From Rostratula benghalensis (Eukaryota > Chordata > Aves > Charadriiformes > Rostratulidae), in contig VXAI01000035.1 in the NCBI GenBank assembly GCA_013399305.1, forward strand, positions 4,006,283-4,070,282: a DNA stretch of 64,000 nt, given 5' to 3'. The first letter of the stretch is position 1. Each line of letters opens with the position of its first letter. Shown piece by piece: positions 24,166 through 35,839 of this stretch. Under the pieces are notes generated by a model. That model did not search any database and was not told the origin of the DNA. It saw nothing but the letters and a program-made list of their open reading frames with translations. The translations under genes were made by a program, and so were the position numbers.

Positions 24166-27100
24166 CCACCAAGGCTGGTCAGGACTTCTATACCAAAAAC
24201 ATCCTCTTGTTTCAGCTTTGAATATCTTTGCTTGTAATTGTAGTAATTATCACTCACCATGAATCTAATATAGGCCTCTGCTGGGAAGGAAGAGCACTTC
24301 AGATCTGTACAGTTTTTTGTTCCAAGCCATGGTGCTTCTCTGACCATCCAGTATTCCAGGTAAACATTCAAGCTTTCAAATCCCCAAGCATGCAGAAGCT
24401 GGCAGAACTAGACCAGATCAGCTGCATGGGGCTGTCTGCTTTGGAGCTGTTTCCCTGATAGATGGTTCTCGGTGTTTCCCACAGAGCTGTGCTTCACTAC
24501 AGTCCTTAATACATTTGGTGAAATAGAGGGCAGGCAAGAAATTTAGCGAGCGGGTACCAGACTGACTACAGGTAGTAGGTAAGGATACCCCAACAGCTAT
24601 AGGGCTGGAGTGCAGATCGATATTTCCAGTGCCCTTTGACTTGGGAAAGAGAACCTGCTCCTAGAACAAGCTGAAGATCCCCCTCCTTATCAAATCCAAT
24701 TTCTCTGCTTTACCTTGAGGTCAGGAATCAGTCCTGAATAATTTTGAACAGGAAAAGAGTGGTTTTTTTGCTCAAGCTCCAATTTTAAGCTGCTCAGTCT
24801 GCAGTTCTTTTCACACATACCCACTCTTCACATGCTCTTGATGATCTGCAAATAAACAAACAAAAAAATCAACAGCCACCAGTTGTGAGTTGGCCAGCCC
24901 ACTCTTGGATTGCACTGGAATTGTGTAGGCACAGGGATATTAAAAGAACTGTGTTGAAAAGGTTTTCTGTATAAGGCTGAACCTAGTACAGAAAACGTAT
25001 GTGATTGTTATTGCACAGAACAGGATTACACAATTAGCTTAGACAGGAATAACAGAGCCTTATAAAAATTCACTTCAGTCTCATTTACTTTATTCTATGA
25101 ATCAGAGAGTTCGAAGGCCAAATAATCAGGATGGGAAGGAAGTACCCAGGCCCTGTGATGAGCACCGGACATCTCAGATTCCTGTCACCACACAGAACTC
25201 CTTACAGGCTCAGAGACTAAACACAGACCTGTAGTCTCAAGGTTTAAAAGACAAGGCATTAATTAGAGGCCAGATCTCAATTCCTTATGCAATCTTGACT
25301 TACTCTTGTTGCCTTTGAAAATCTTGGATTCTGATTATGGTATTGTGGCATGAGGCTCTAGCAAAAGCTCCAGCACAGATGTTAACATGTAGAGATTGAT
25401 TCAGATTACTTTTGGACTGGAATCGGAATTCAAACCTCATGAAACTGAAGTAAGTAAGGGTCCAGCATTGTGGTTTTTAACCTTCTTTGCTCATGAAATG
25501 AATATTGTTGGCTTGTTGCTTTTCTTGATAAGCATCCAAATCAATGTGTGTACATTAATGATGTAGAAAACATGAAAGATAGGTTTTCTAAAGTGCTCTA
25601 CAGTCATGTTTTGAAAGGTATTAATATCTCTTCAGCTCCTAAGCAGAATTGCAGAAGTGCCTGGCCAACCTCTTTCTGACTGATTTCCACTGAGCTTTTT
25701 GAATTTCATTTAGCACTAGCTTACTTGCTAGAGAACTTTAAAAAAACAGGCCCTAAATGAGTTGAGAGGGCAAGTTTCACCTGTCTGCATTGGGCATAAA
25801 TTTGTAAGTCAGATCGTTCTGAAAATCTTGTATATTGGATTTCCTGGGAGGGATATCTGCACAGTGTTTGTAGCAACACTGGAGATGGTTTTGATGCAAG
25901 GGATGGTAAAGCTGGAGACAGCACAGCTTAGGGAAGGGGTCTCTACTCTTTGGGTCAAATAGGGCTTGGGTCAAGGCCCGCCTCAGGATCTCAGGGTTAA
26001 ATTCTGATGTGAGTGTGTGTGTATCTCTTTAGGAGTATGATGAGATTAAGAATTTAATAGAAAGTCACTCAAGAGGGTCAGTGCTTGCTACCTTTTGAGC
26101 AGGGCAGTCTCTGAGAAATAAATCCTATGATATTTCTGTTTTCCAGCTGCTCCTTGCCAAGTATATGGTAGAAGGCCAGACAGGTTCTGATTTTATTGGA
26201 GGCCATTTACCTATCCCTAGGTACATTAATTTGAATGTGGCTAAGATAACTAGCAGACTAAAACCTGTGCTTTCTTTCCTATTTAATTTTATCTGCATTT
26301 TCTGTAGTGAAGTATCACTGTAATTCATATATGAATGTTAGTTTGAATGGTGTTATTGTTGCAAAAAAGTTTAATAGGAGCCCGAGGGTGTATAAAATTA
26401 TTGAAATGAAAGTTTTTTTGAAACCCATATTTCAGAGCTCATTAACTTACACAGTTCTGTGGGGGGTAAGGATCAGTAAACGAACAGCAATTATATATAA
26501 TCTGCTGTACGTGTGCTGGTGTCTTCCTTAGCTTCCTATTTAGGTCTGTATCTAAATAGATAACCATTTATATATTCACATATGTGGTACAGAAAGAGAG
26601 TTTGTCTTTTGAATGCACTGTTTAACACTGCAAAAATACAAGGTCAAAAGGCATGGAACCTTTGACTTGAGCTCAAAGACAAATCAGAGTCAGAACCAAG
26701 AGTTTCAAACCTCAAGAGCTGGACTGCACGGGTAACCTTAACTCTGCCTTTTAATGAACCTACCAGTGTGGCCAACATAGTCTTTGCTCAGTCACAAAGT
26801 CCATGCCTGTGCTGTCGCTACTGATCTTCAGCCGAGAGACCGTTAGTTTAGGCCTACAACAACCATTATCCGTGGCAGCACAGAGCTTACTGTGACTGGT
26901 GAGACCCATCCAAGAAGTCAAGTGGATTGTCAGGCCTGTACTGCACCCTGTGCTGCTGAGGCTTCACTCTCAGCAATATTAATGTCAGCTAATTTATTGC
27001 TGTTTAAGGATCATGACATACATCACTCTTTGGCTGCCATCCTAAGTTAGCCAGCTGTGGTAACACCTAGTTAATAAAGGGTTAATAAAGAGTCAGACTG

Positions 27101-28942
27101 AACGTGGTGTATAGTATAATAGGCTTATAACTTGGTTAAATCCAAGCTTCTGTTGGCCTCAATACCTAAAGACACTTTTCCCTAGCAAAATTAATTTTCA
27201 GTTCAGAATTCATCTTTCTTTGGTGATTAGTTTGGTTCCACATCTGCTTAAAAAAACGTAAAGGCTGGATATTTTTTTCTTCTCATAGATACCTATATAC
27301 ATTTCTCTCTGCCTTTTCTTGGAAGAGTATGAATAATTTCTCTTGAAGCTTCCAAAACCAATGACCTTTACATACAGACAAACCTTGGAAAACACTGGTT
27401 TGAAAGAGGAAAGTTTGAGAAAACTGGGTAGAGGAAAATAGGGAGTGACATGGGAAGTTTTGTTGCTCTGATCCAGCAGTAGCTGGTTAATTTAATTTTG
27501 ACTAGTGATAGCCCAAATACCAGCAGTGGGCATAGTACAAGAGCTTGCTGAATATTATACATAGACACTGAAGGATGCCTAGGCACAGTAGACTGTTACT
27601 CTCAACACTGAGAGTGAATCTCAAGCAGTTTATGAAGGTACTAGAGCTCTGACATATGGAAAAGCCTGTCTTAGAAATTTTTCCTGACTGTAGATTTCAT
27701 ATTATGATTTAGTAGATATAACCTGCCCTCAGATTCACTGCATTTATATTGTTTTCCTTCTACTGCAATTTTGGTTCCAGGATTTCAAGAGCTATCCACA
27801 AATTTAGCCCTATGGCTCTGCCACTCCGTGCTTTCCTCTGCTATGCCTCGCCTCTCTTGCTATTCTATTTTCCCATAAGACTTTCCCCTCTGCTGCCGTT
27901 CTGCTTCCTTAACCCAGAATTTCTCCCTCTGATGTTTTGCTCTTCTTGCTCCCTTGGAATTCATCATCTTCTTGTCCTACAGGACCTCTGCTCCCATTGT
28001 TTTACCTTGGAGGTTTTCTTGCCCCCTCTCCAGCTCCTGGCAGCATTAGGAAGCACTGTCTGCAAGAATGCCTTCCATCTGCAAGTTTCAGTAGTGTATG
28101 CCCAAGGCAGCTTGGAAGGGATTAGTTTTTATTTTAAAACACTATTTGGGAGTAATAAAAATTCTTGATTAAGTTTTTCAAATAAAAAAAATAGGAGTTG
28201 TTAAAGGGATAACCCTGAGGTTTTTTGTTTTTTAACATACAGTATTTCACAGTGAAGTTAAAACTCCCTCCACATCACTGCTCCCAGAACAGGTATCACC
28301 ATCCAGTCCTGCAGTGCACAGCACTGATCACTTGCCCTGCTCCGCGCTGTATGAGCCACTGTGAGAGGTAGGAAAGGGAAAAGCAGGACAGATCTCTGAG
28401 ATCAGGCTGGATCCTTTAGTTGGCATCCCAGTGGCAATGCTGGTAGAGGGTATCTTTGTAGTTTTCTCATGACACTGGAATTGGGACAATCCATTTACAC
28501 CATGCAAGGGCTGCTGGAATTTGCTCACTAGAGCATGCTGATGTTGGCAGTATTACTGCATACACAAGTGGCACTCAACGTGCTGCTAACTATGTATGTC
28601 CTCTAACAACAATAAATTGACCTTGTCTCTCTCTTATTCTTCTTGACCCTTTGCCCACTCCAGGTTTTCCGGTTTCTTCCCTTCCTTTTTTCTCATTTTC
28701 TTCCCACTGCTGCTGGAAATCTAAAAAGAAAATTTCCTTTCTCAGACTTGTAGCCAACTGTAGCTCTTTTGATTGCTTTTACTCAGGGCTATGACAGCTC
28801 TTCACTTTGAATTTTTATTAAAAAAGCTTAAAGTGGGATGGGGAGTTTATACTCCTGATCTAACTTTTTAAAATAAAACTGTTACAGTTCAAAGCCAGGA
28901 CAGCTGCTGGTAACTGCCATTACGGTCCTGGCTATCAGTCTG

Positions 28943-28961
28943 GTTTTTTTTTTTTTTTTTT
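28943..28961 (+). repeat. Poly-T tract, T19
   Basis: A pure T homopolymer that reads as poly-A on the minus strand. No retroposed body is recognised on either side. Confidence 0.9.
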
Positions 28962-31900
28962 AAATGACTGCTTCCCTCTTCCCCACCCACTGTAATAACT
29001 TCATGTTCAACACTGAACCTCAAAGCTGTGATGTCACCTAGGGGCTGTATGTACAGCAAGTACCGACTTAAACATTGCCATGATTTTGAAACCAAGTAAT
29101 TGAAAAATCAGTTCCTTCTTACTTTTAGTAAGACAGCAACCTGAGTGCTGAGGCAGATCTGCCTGTTGTCAAATCAGTTACAAGGATGTGAAATCTGTTT
29201 TTTGTTTGTTTGAGCTAGTTATGTTTGTTTCCTATAATTTCTGGTCTGCTTAAAACCAGTGTAATAAATTCAGCTACAGTCTGAGTCAAGTGTTGGCACT
29301 GGTGCCAGCTCACCAATTTCTTTAGGATGGGCACTGATTTCTGGGACTAGAAGGAAAGAAACCTTTCTAGCCTTTGTGTTGGCATATATGTACTATTTGC
29401 ATCCTTATGCATATATATATCACGTACCAAAAAATGCCAAATGTTATAAATACCTGGCTTGCTCTCTTACTGGTGAGCTTAGCAGTGCTTGTAGAAGTTT
29501 GAATAGTCTCCTTGGTGTGTAGTTTACACAATAGATTGGGCCACTAATACAAGCTTCAGATCAGGCTCAGATTTCCCCAGACAAGAGAATAGAGGGAGTC
29601 AATGATTAAAAATCCTACGGGAAGCTTGCTTTGAAGTTTTGGTCTGTAGTAGCCTGTAATGCTCATGACCTTGGGCAATCCTGAAGAGGATAAAGAACCA
29701 TTCTTGCAAACTTGCATCTTCAGAGGGTCAGCCCTTGCCCAGAGGTAATGCGATCGCTGTGCTTGTACACGCAGTGATAAATAAACAGGACTTTGGTGTT
29801 ATTTAACCAAGTTTCTCACCAAAATACTTGAAGGGAAAATGGAATTGTCTTCCTCTGAGATACCAAAGGGATTATTTTTTGTTTGTTTTGTGAGTGCCTA
29901 ATGTAGCTGCTGCTGCAATTATGAAACCAAATAGTCTCCTTTTGGAGAACTATTAGCATTGGCAATGGCATCAAGAACCAATTCATCAGAAGCCACAGCA
30001 TCAACTGCAGTTTGGTGCTGCAAAACAAACAGAAAGCTGAGATGCTGTTCTGGGGAGAGGAAAGAACTGCTCTGGGGAAGGCATTACATTATGGACACCT
30101 TTTTCTTTTAACAATAACATTTAATAGCCTTTTAAAGAGCATTTTCCCCATTCCCCCAAGTAATTTCTTGGCAGGCAGTTAAGAGAAAGGAGGAAGTTTT
30201 TTTTCTAAGGGCTTTTATATGATACTAAATAAATCTAGCAGCCTTCTGAACAACAAACCCCTCCCCTCTGCTACCCAGACTGTCTCTTACCACCAGCCCT
30301 GCAGTGGCCTGATGGTGTCTGACTGGTAAGTGCTGAGAGCATTACCAAACCACACTGAGGGCGAAGCTCTCCAGCAGATGCCAGATGGAACCGGCATCAA
30401 GTTATTATTATTATTTATTAATTATGCACCTGACTAATGTGCAGAGCAATTTAAAGCTGTTAAAATGCACATTACAAATGGAAAACGGGAGGCCTTTTCT
30501 TGAAGAAAGTGACTCTGTTCTCCAGGGATAGACACCTTCTTCTAAATGGAAAAGTTTTGCCTAAGTCAAGGCAGAAGGTAATGGACTCCCAGCTCCCTCT
30601 TTCTATACCTATCCTATAAGCCCTGCTGTCATATATGGCACATGGGTGGAGGGTTGTACACCCTGAATTTGGACTGTTCCTTTGCAAAGTATGTGCCATG
30701 TGTGCAAGGAGCCCCCACTTGCTTTTCTTTCTGGATTCCTTTGGTGCTTGCAGAGGAGCAGGCAGAATTTGTCCCTGGACAAATCTACAGCTGAATGGAG
30801 GTGGTGGATGCTGGACCCTGCAGATCAACATTGTGTATAGGAACCTTTTTTTAGGACTGTGTCCAACAAAAGAAAAAATATGAGCAGCTATTCACAGAGT
30901 GATTGAGATGTGACAGAGAAAGAGAAAAGGCCTTTTTTTGCAACTGGAGGTAGCATTAGACTTGTAGGGGTCAAGGGCTAAGATTTGGGTCCTTTCTCCT
31001 TCTTATATCCTGTTGTGACTTGTCTAGCTATATAATTTGGGATGTCTGATGGTGTGGGGCTTAGTACTGTTTGCCTCTAAAGTCAGCTTTCCCCGAAAGC
31101 TGGGAGTTACTCATGTGAGAAAGGGATAAGTAATGGTTACAGGGAGAACTGGGATGAGGACAAAGACGTGCCGCGAGTCAGAAAAAATCTGATCAGAGAA
31201 ACAAGCAAGACTAAAAATGTCAAACATCTCCCAGCTCCTCTCCCACATTTTATTTCCTGAAAATTTCTGCTCTGCTGTTTATTTTCCCCTCCTGAGCCCT
31301 CATGTGGACAGGAGTGCAGTTGCTGAGGGATTTGAAAGGATCTAGGAGTAGCTGGAATGTAGCAGAAAAGCCAATGCAGAAGTTTGTGAAGCTGTTAGTA
31401 GCAGCTTTGGGAAACATGAGTAAGGGGGTCAGAAAGCCATAAATCTACTTGTCTGTTCAACATCAGTCTTGGTGAGACAGATGGCTTTATACTGGAGCCA
31501 GGATCCTTGGTCCTGCTAGGATTGGCCCTAGTTTGGTTCCTGAAGGCAGTAGATACTTCTTATTATTTTGACCTTAACTATTAGCTCGCCTGAGGGAGGT
31601 TTTCGATATCGAATTAAAAAAAATAAACAGCAGCACCTAAAACTATATCCAGCCTGTGAAGTGGACTGAATATTCCGCTGACGATCCAGTTCTTGACATT
31701 TGCATGCCACGGAGCTATGTAGTGCAATGTGATATATATTATTCATGCTCTCGTGTACCTCATTTTCACTCTGTGTGACAGCACTTCTAGGATCAAGGTT
31801 CAGCACACTTCAGTGGACCTGAAGGTTTTATGGTTCTGATGGCTGGAAGCAAAACAGAAAAGAAACACTGGGGATGTGAGGTGTCTTTTTCCCAGAGGAT

Positions 31901-33103
31901 TTTCTGTGGATCATGCCAGTTAACCAGGTCTTTGGTCAGCACGCAAATAAATAGTATCTTTGGCTTAAGTGTGCACCTTAATTAAAAGGATTCAATTAAT
32001 GTAATTTAATTTAAGATTCAATTTAAAAAGAGCTTAGTTAAAGCAATGTGCATAGCTGTGTAGACACTTTGATCTTTCTAAACTAGACTTTTTTAGCTGA
32101 GTTGAAGACATTTAGGCCAATGTGGAAAAAGGTGCTTGCCAATTAGTAACAAGGGCTTCGCTCACCCTAGATAAACAGCTTTAAGTAAATCAGAATAAGC
32201 TTGTGGGCAGATAAGGACTATATAGGTCAGAGACAACTGGTGTTGACTTAATAGATTTGCATTTCCCTCTGAGTTAGTTTAGAGCTGATGCCCTCACGCT
32301 GGAGGGTGCCTTTGCTGATAGTGCTGTTTTTCAGAAGAGCTGTAAAGCGGTGTTCCTGACCGACTGTAAAACCCCACAAAATACTGTTTCTTCTCTATGT
32401 TGAATAAAATTTGTGTTTGGATTGGCTAAATTTTAAGTCAACAAATCTGCCTTGTGCTTGTGGCCCTGATCCTGGGTGCTGAACAGCAAGTGCACATCAC
32501 AAATCAAGAGGATGCTGAAAGAATGGGTTTAAGCCATATTTGTGGTGTTCTGCCCCACTCTAGGGAGAGCATGATGTTGGCTCCCATGCAAGACCCATCC
32601 AGGCAGCTCTAAATTATGCAGGCTGGTAACAACACTTTGCAGCTAGAGAATGTGACCCTCCTCATCCTCTTTTGCTAGCTGAATCTGCTTTAGGGGTGGA
32701 GCACATATAAAGGTGTGGTGCTAATTCTCCTGTAGTGGATGACCCATAGCGATGGTCACTGCAAGCATTGCATGGTACTGATCAGTGAACTTGGGATATT
32801 TTCACAGTGTAAGTTGCCAGTGGGAGACAGATTCAGATCCCATGTTTTTCCTTTTCTTTTTCTATCAAATAGCTATTTTGCTGTTCTCTGTTAAACAGAC
32901 TCAGGAATGGCTGTTTCAGTGGTGACAAATATGTACTCAGCAGTTATTTTAGTAACTTGTTTTTCAGAAGTGCGTGTCAAAGAAACCGAGCAGATAGATC
33001 CTTTCCTCCTGTCCCAGACAATCTCTTAAAGAGACCAACCATAGTGTCACACTGTTGCCCAAGCACCAAGTAATCATTGATAAAGCTTCTGAAAAGCAAT
33101 GGA

Positions 33104-33252
33104 ATATCATTATTCTTATACACATGAGAAAATTGAGGTGGAGATAAGCTAGGTCATTTGCCAAAATCTGTACATTAAGCAAGCATCAGTCTGGGGTGTG
33201 AACTCAGAGCTGCTGGGAATAGGGCCCCATGCCCTGTCTCTTAGACCATTTT
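33104..33252 (-). mobile_element. Old MIR-like SINE, minus strand
   Basis: On the plus strand the segment shows, in order, ACACATGAGAAAATTGAGG, GATAAGCTAGGTCATTTGCC, a TGTGAACTCAGAGCTGCTGG segment, then CCCCATGCCCTGTCTCTTAGACCA. This is the order found in a reverse-oriented MIR-type SINE: ACAGATGAGGAAACTGAGGC, then AAGTNACTTGCCCAAGGTCA, then the B-box side GGATTNGAACCC, then CCCATGCTCTTAACCA. It therefore runs on the minus strand and is longer and closer to complete than the copy near 3.4 kb. Divergence is high, as expected for an early-amniote element. The assignment rests on remembered consensus order. Confidence 0.75.
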
Positions 33253-35839
33253 ACTTCTGTTGAAAAGGTTATTTGACATCTGCATTCAGCTTGCAAAGTG
33301 CTTTGGTTCCTGACAGGTTTAAAGCAGTATGTGAAACATTAGGCTGAGAAGTAAATGAGAAATTAAACCCCTACACCCAGGGCCAAAGTGGTCTAATCTA
33401 GGTTGGTCGCTGCAAGCAGTGCAAAGAAACCCTTCGTTTTTGGGGACACTGAGTTTTTTTATGATGTGTATATAAGAAAATAGCATCAAGGTTTGTTGGA
33501 GGCCAGGCACTCAGAGAGATTTGGGCTTATTCCTTTCTCTCATTGTGGTCTCTGTGCTATGATTCTTTGTAGACTGCTGTGAAGATGGAAAGCTACATCC
33601 AGTGATCATTTTTAATTAAGAATAGTTGCTACTATTTAGCACAGTGACATGGACAGCGTATCAAGGGAATTTCTGACTTTGTAAGATAGACAGAATTGAT
33701 GACAAAAGTCTTTCTTGAAAGCTAATTGTTTCAAGCATATCCAAAATTGTGCTTGCTTTGCCTGTGCTATTAATCAGAGGGTGGAAGCCAGTCAAGCAGG
33801 AAACACTGGGCATGGTGTGCCGAGCTTCAGGGGCGGATTCACTAGGCCACATTGCTCTTGCTGAAGTTTTGGGCAAGGACTGAATTAGAGCACAAGATTT
33901 CACTCTGTTCAGAAGCAGCTGTCATCAGTATCACAGGGTCAGGGGTCCAGTCCTGAGATATGGGCTCTGCCAGGTCCCCTTCTTGTTTGCCCCAGACTTG
34001 TCCATGGCATCTGTAGGGCACTTGAATAGGAACACCTTGCCTGGCACTTGGATAATGGGCTGCTCTTGTGCATTACTGTTGGTCACTTTATACTGATAAT
34101 AATTTAGGGGGAAATCACTACATGGTATTTCTCATTGCTGTGATTTCAGTCCTACCAAGGCATGAGGTGGGGTTACCAAGTGCTTGTTGTCTGATCCGGG
34201 TGAACCACTTGGCTTTCACAGGGAGATGCTGCAACCTGTGGAGCAATTGTGCTCTTAATGGCTGCATTTTCTTTGCATGTTCCTGGTTCTGACACATTGA
34301 TGGGTGTCAGAATGAGGCCTCCATATCCTGTGTTCTGTTGCATCTGGTCAGCTTTGCAGGCTGTGGGATGCATCCTGGAATACCCAAGATAGTTTGGTGT
34401 CTGTGAGTAGTCATGGTGCTTTTTATGTGACCATGTGACTAAAGTTATCCTTCATTGTTACGGCCTACAAGTGAAAAATCGGTTACTATTTCCACACTCC
34501 AGACTTTGCCCCTTTGCATCCACCCATCGCTTTAAAATGTCAGAAGTTATTCCCACCAGCGAGGACGCTGCTGTACTGGGACAATTCTAGTCTTCTGAGC
34601 TGACACCTCTACATCTTCTCCTGTTTATATCTGTTACTGTCTTTTTTTCTGTACACAAATTTTAAGTTCTCTATAACAATTCCGTATTTCTACCATGCTT
34701 AGGAAAAAGGGATCCATGTTTATGAATGGAGATTATAAGGTGTAAAATAATAGCAGTAAAACCCAGGATACTGGAAATTCCTATAAGAATCTGGGCTATG
34801 CTGATAGTCATGTCATAGTATACAACTGAAATTAAGTTTACCTTCCCCCCTCCCCNNNNNNNNNNNNNNNNNNNNNNNNNNNNNNGTAATGCTGGAATAT
34901 TTCTAGGAATAAAGTATAAGAAAAAACCCATGTCAATGAGGGGTTAAAAATATTGACTTTTGGTACTTATAATAGGAAGACTTTTCTTAGTTCTGCGGGC
35001 AGGCTCATATCAACTTTGAATTCAATTTAGGGATTGAATTTAACATGCGTAACCCACTGGGTTTGAAACTATAAAGGGACTTAAAAATGTACAACAGATA
35101 GGACCTTAGAAGTCTAAAGGATCCTTCACAAGATGAAAAGTGTTTTATGTTGTTTGAGATACAGTAGTCTCTGAATTACACTTCAAAAAGCTTAACACAT
35201 CCTTAAAATACATTTACAAGAGAAGATAATAATGTACAGCTTTAAATTTAGGCAGTGCATGTTCACCAATAAAGTTTCATCACCTTGAATAATTTAAGCT
35301 AGTGTGGATATTATCATTGAACTTAAAGAGAAAACCGAAAAATGTGGAGACCCCTGCTTAGTGCTGATGACTGTGTGATGCTGTGAATGGTTGTAAATTC
35401 TTTGGGGAATCCACTGATGCGTTCTTCTTGTATATTTATAAGAAAACTGTGGTATTAAAGTTTCATTTTCTTCTGTTTTAAACCTAAGCAAAAACAGGAG
35501 GATAAAAACCATCGAGGAATGCAGAAGTATTACTAACGTTTCAGAAAATGGAATTATTAACCATAACACAATAATGCTCAAGGCCTGCTAGATGTTGCCT
35601 ACTGATCAGCCCGCCTTGAAATTATGTTTATTTGCTTAAGTGAGTTTTTGGTTTATATTCTGTGAAAACATTTTTTTTTTTTTTTTTCTCCTGTGCGTGA
35701 ACCCAAAATTGCTTAGTCTGTGTCCTTTTCCCTCGGATGCGATACCATAGCAGCAGCAGCAGAAGCACACGCAGTTGCTAGCTAGGTAGCTTATTATTAT
35801 GGTCACACTCCAGCACACAGCATACTTGTTGGAAGTTTC
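33253..35839. other. Non-coding stretch with assembly gap
   Basis: No gene is recognised. The interval contains the 30-N gap at 34856-34885 and a run of 17 T at 35671-35687. Minus-strand frames at 34671-34931 (interrupted by the Ns) and 35294-35581 read as hydrophobic peptides. This follows from the A-rich plus strand and is not enough to call a membrane protein. Confidence 0.55.
34856..34885. other. Assembly gap, 30 N
   Basis: Thirty consecutive Ns follow directly after a C-rich run (CCTTCCCCCCTCCCC). The missing sequence is probably a C-rich or otherwise hard-to-sequence tract. Its true length is unknown. Confidence 0.99.

Larger units (their letters stand above)
18341..33103. other. Long non-coding stretch
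   Basis: No exon, RNA gene or full repeat element is recognised. Items seen: an inverted repeat with 9-bp arms at 24140-24165 inside a slightly more GC-rich stretch (23.75-24.5 kb); a duplicated GTTAATAAAG word near 27071-27092; a pyrimidine-rich stretch at 27.75-28.1 kb that keeps a 139-codon frame open by composition; a run of 19 T at 28943-28961; and a TTA-rich run near 30402-30424. The 31.95-32.16 kb interval, with repeated AATTTAA and GATTCAATT words, may be a decayed DNA transposon. CpG-retaining sequence at 31.56-31.80 kb may be conserved non-coding DNA. Confidence 0.5.

Noticed and set aside
27749..28168. 139-codon plus-strand frame followed by AATAAA-like signals
   Set aside because: The stretch is pyrimidine-rich, which removes stop codons and yields a Leu/Phe/Ser/Cys-rich peptide. 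No family is recognised, and an overlapping frame is also open.
34671..34931. Hydrophobic minus-strand frame resembling a multi-pass membrane protein, with weak likeness to the frame at 2304-2591
   Set aside because: It spans the N gap. Hydrophobicity follows from A-rich DNA, and the likeness is limited to a 40-bp A-rich stretch.
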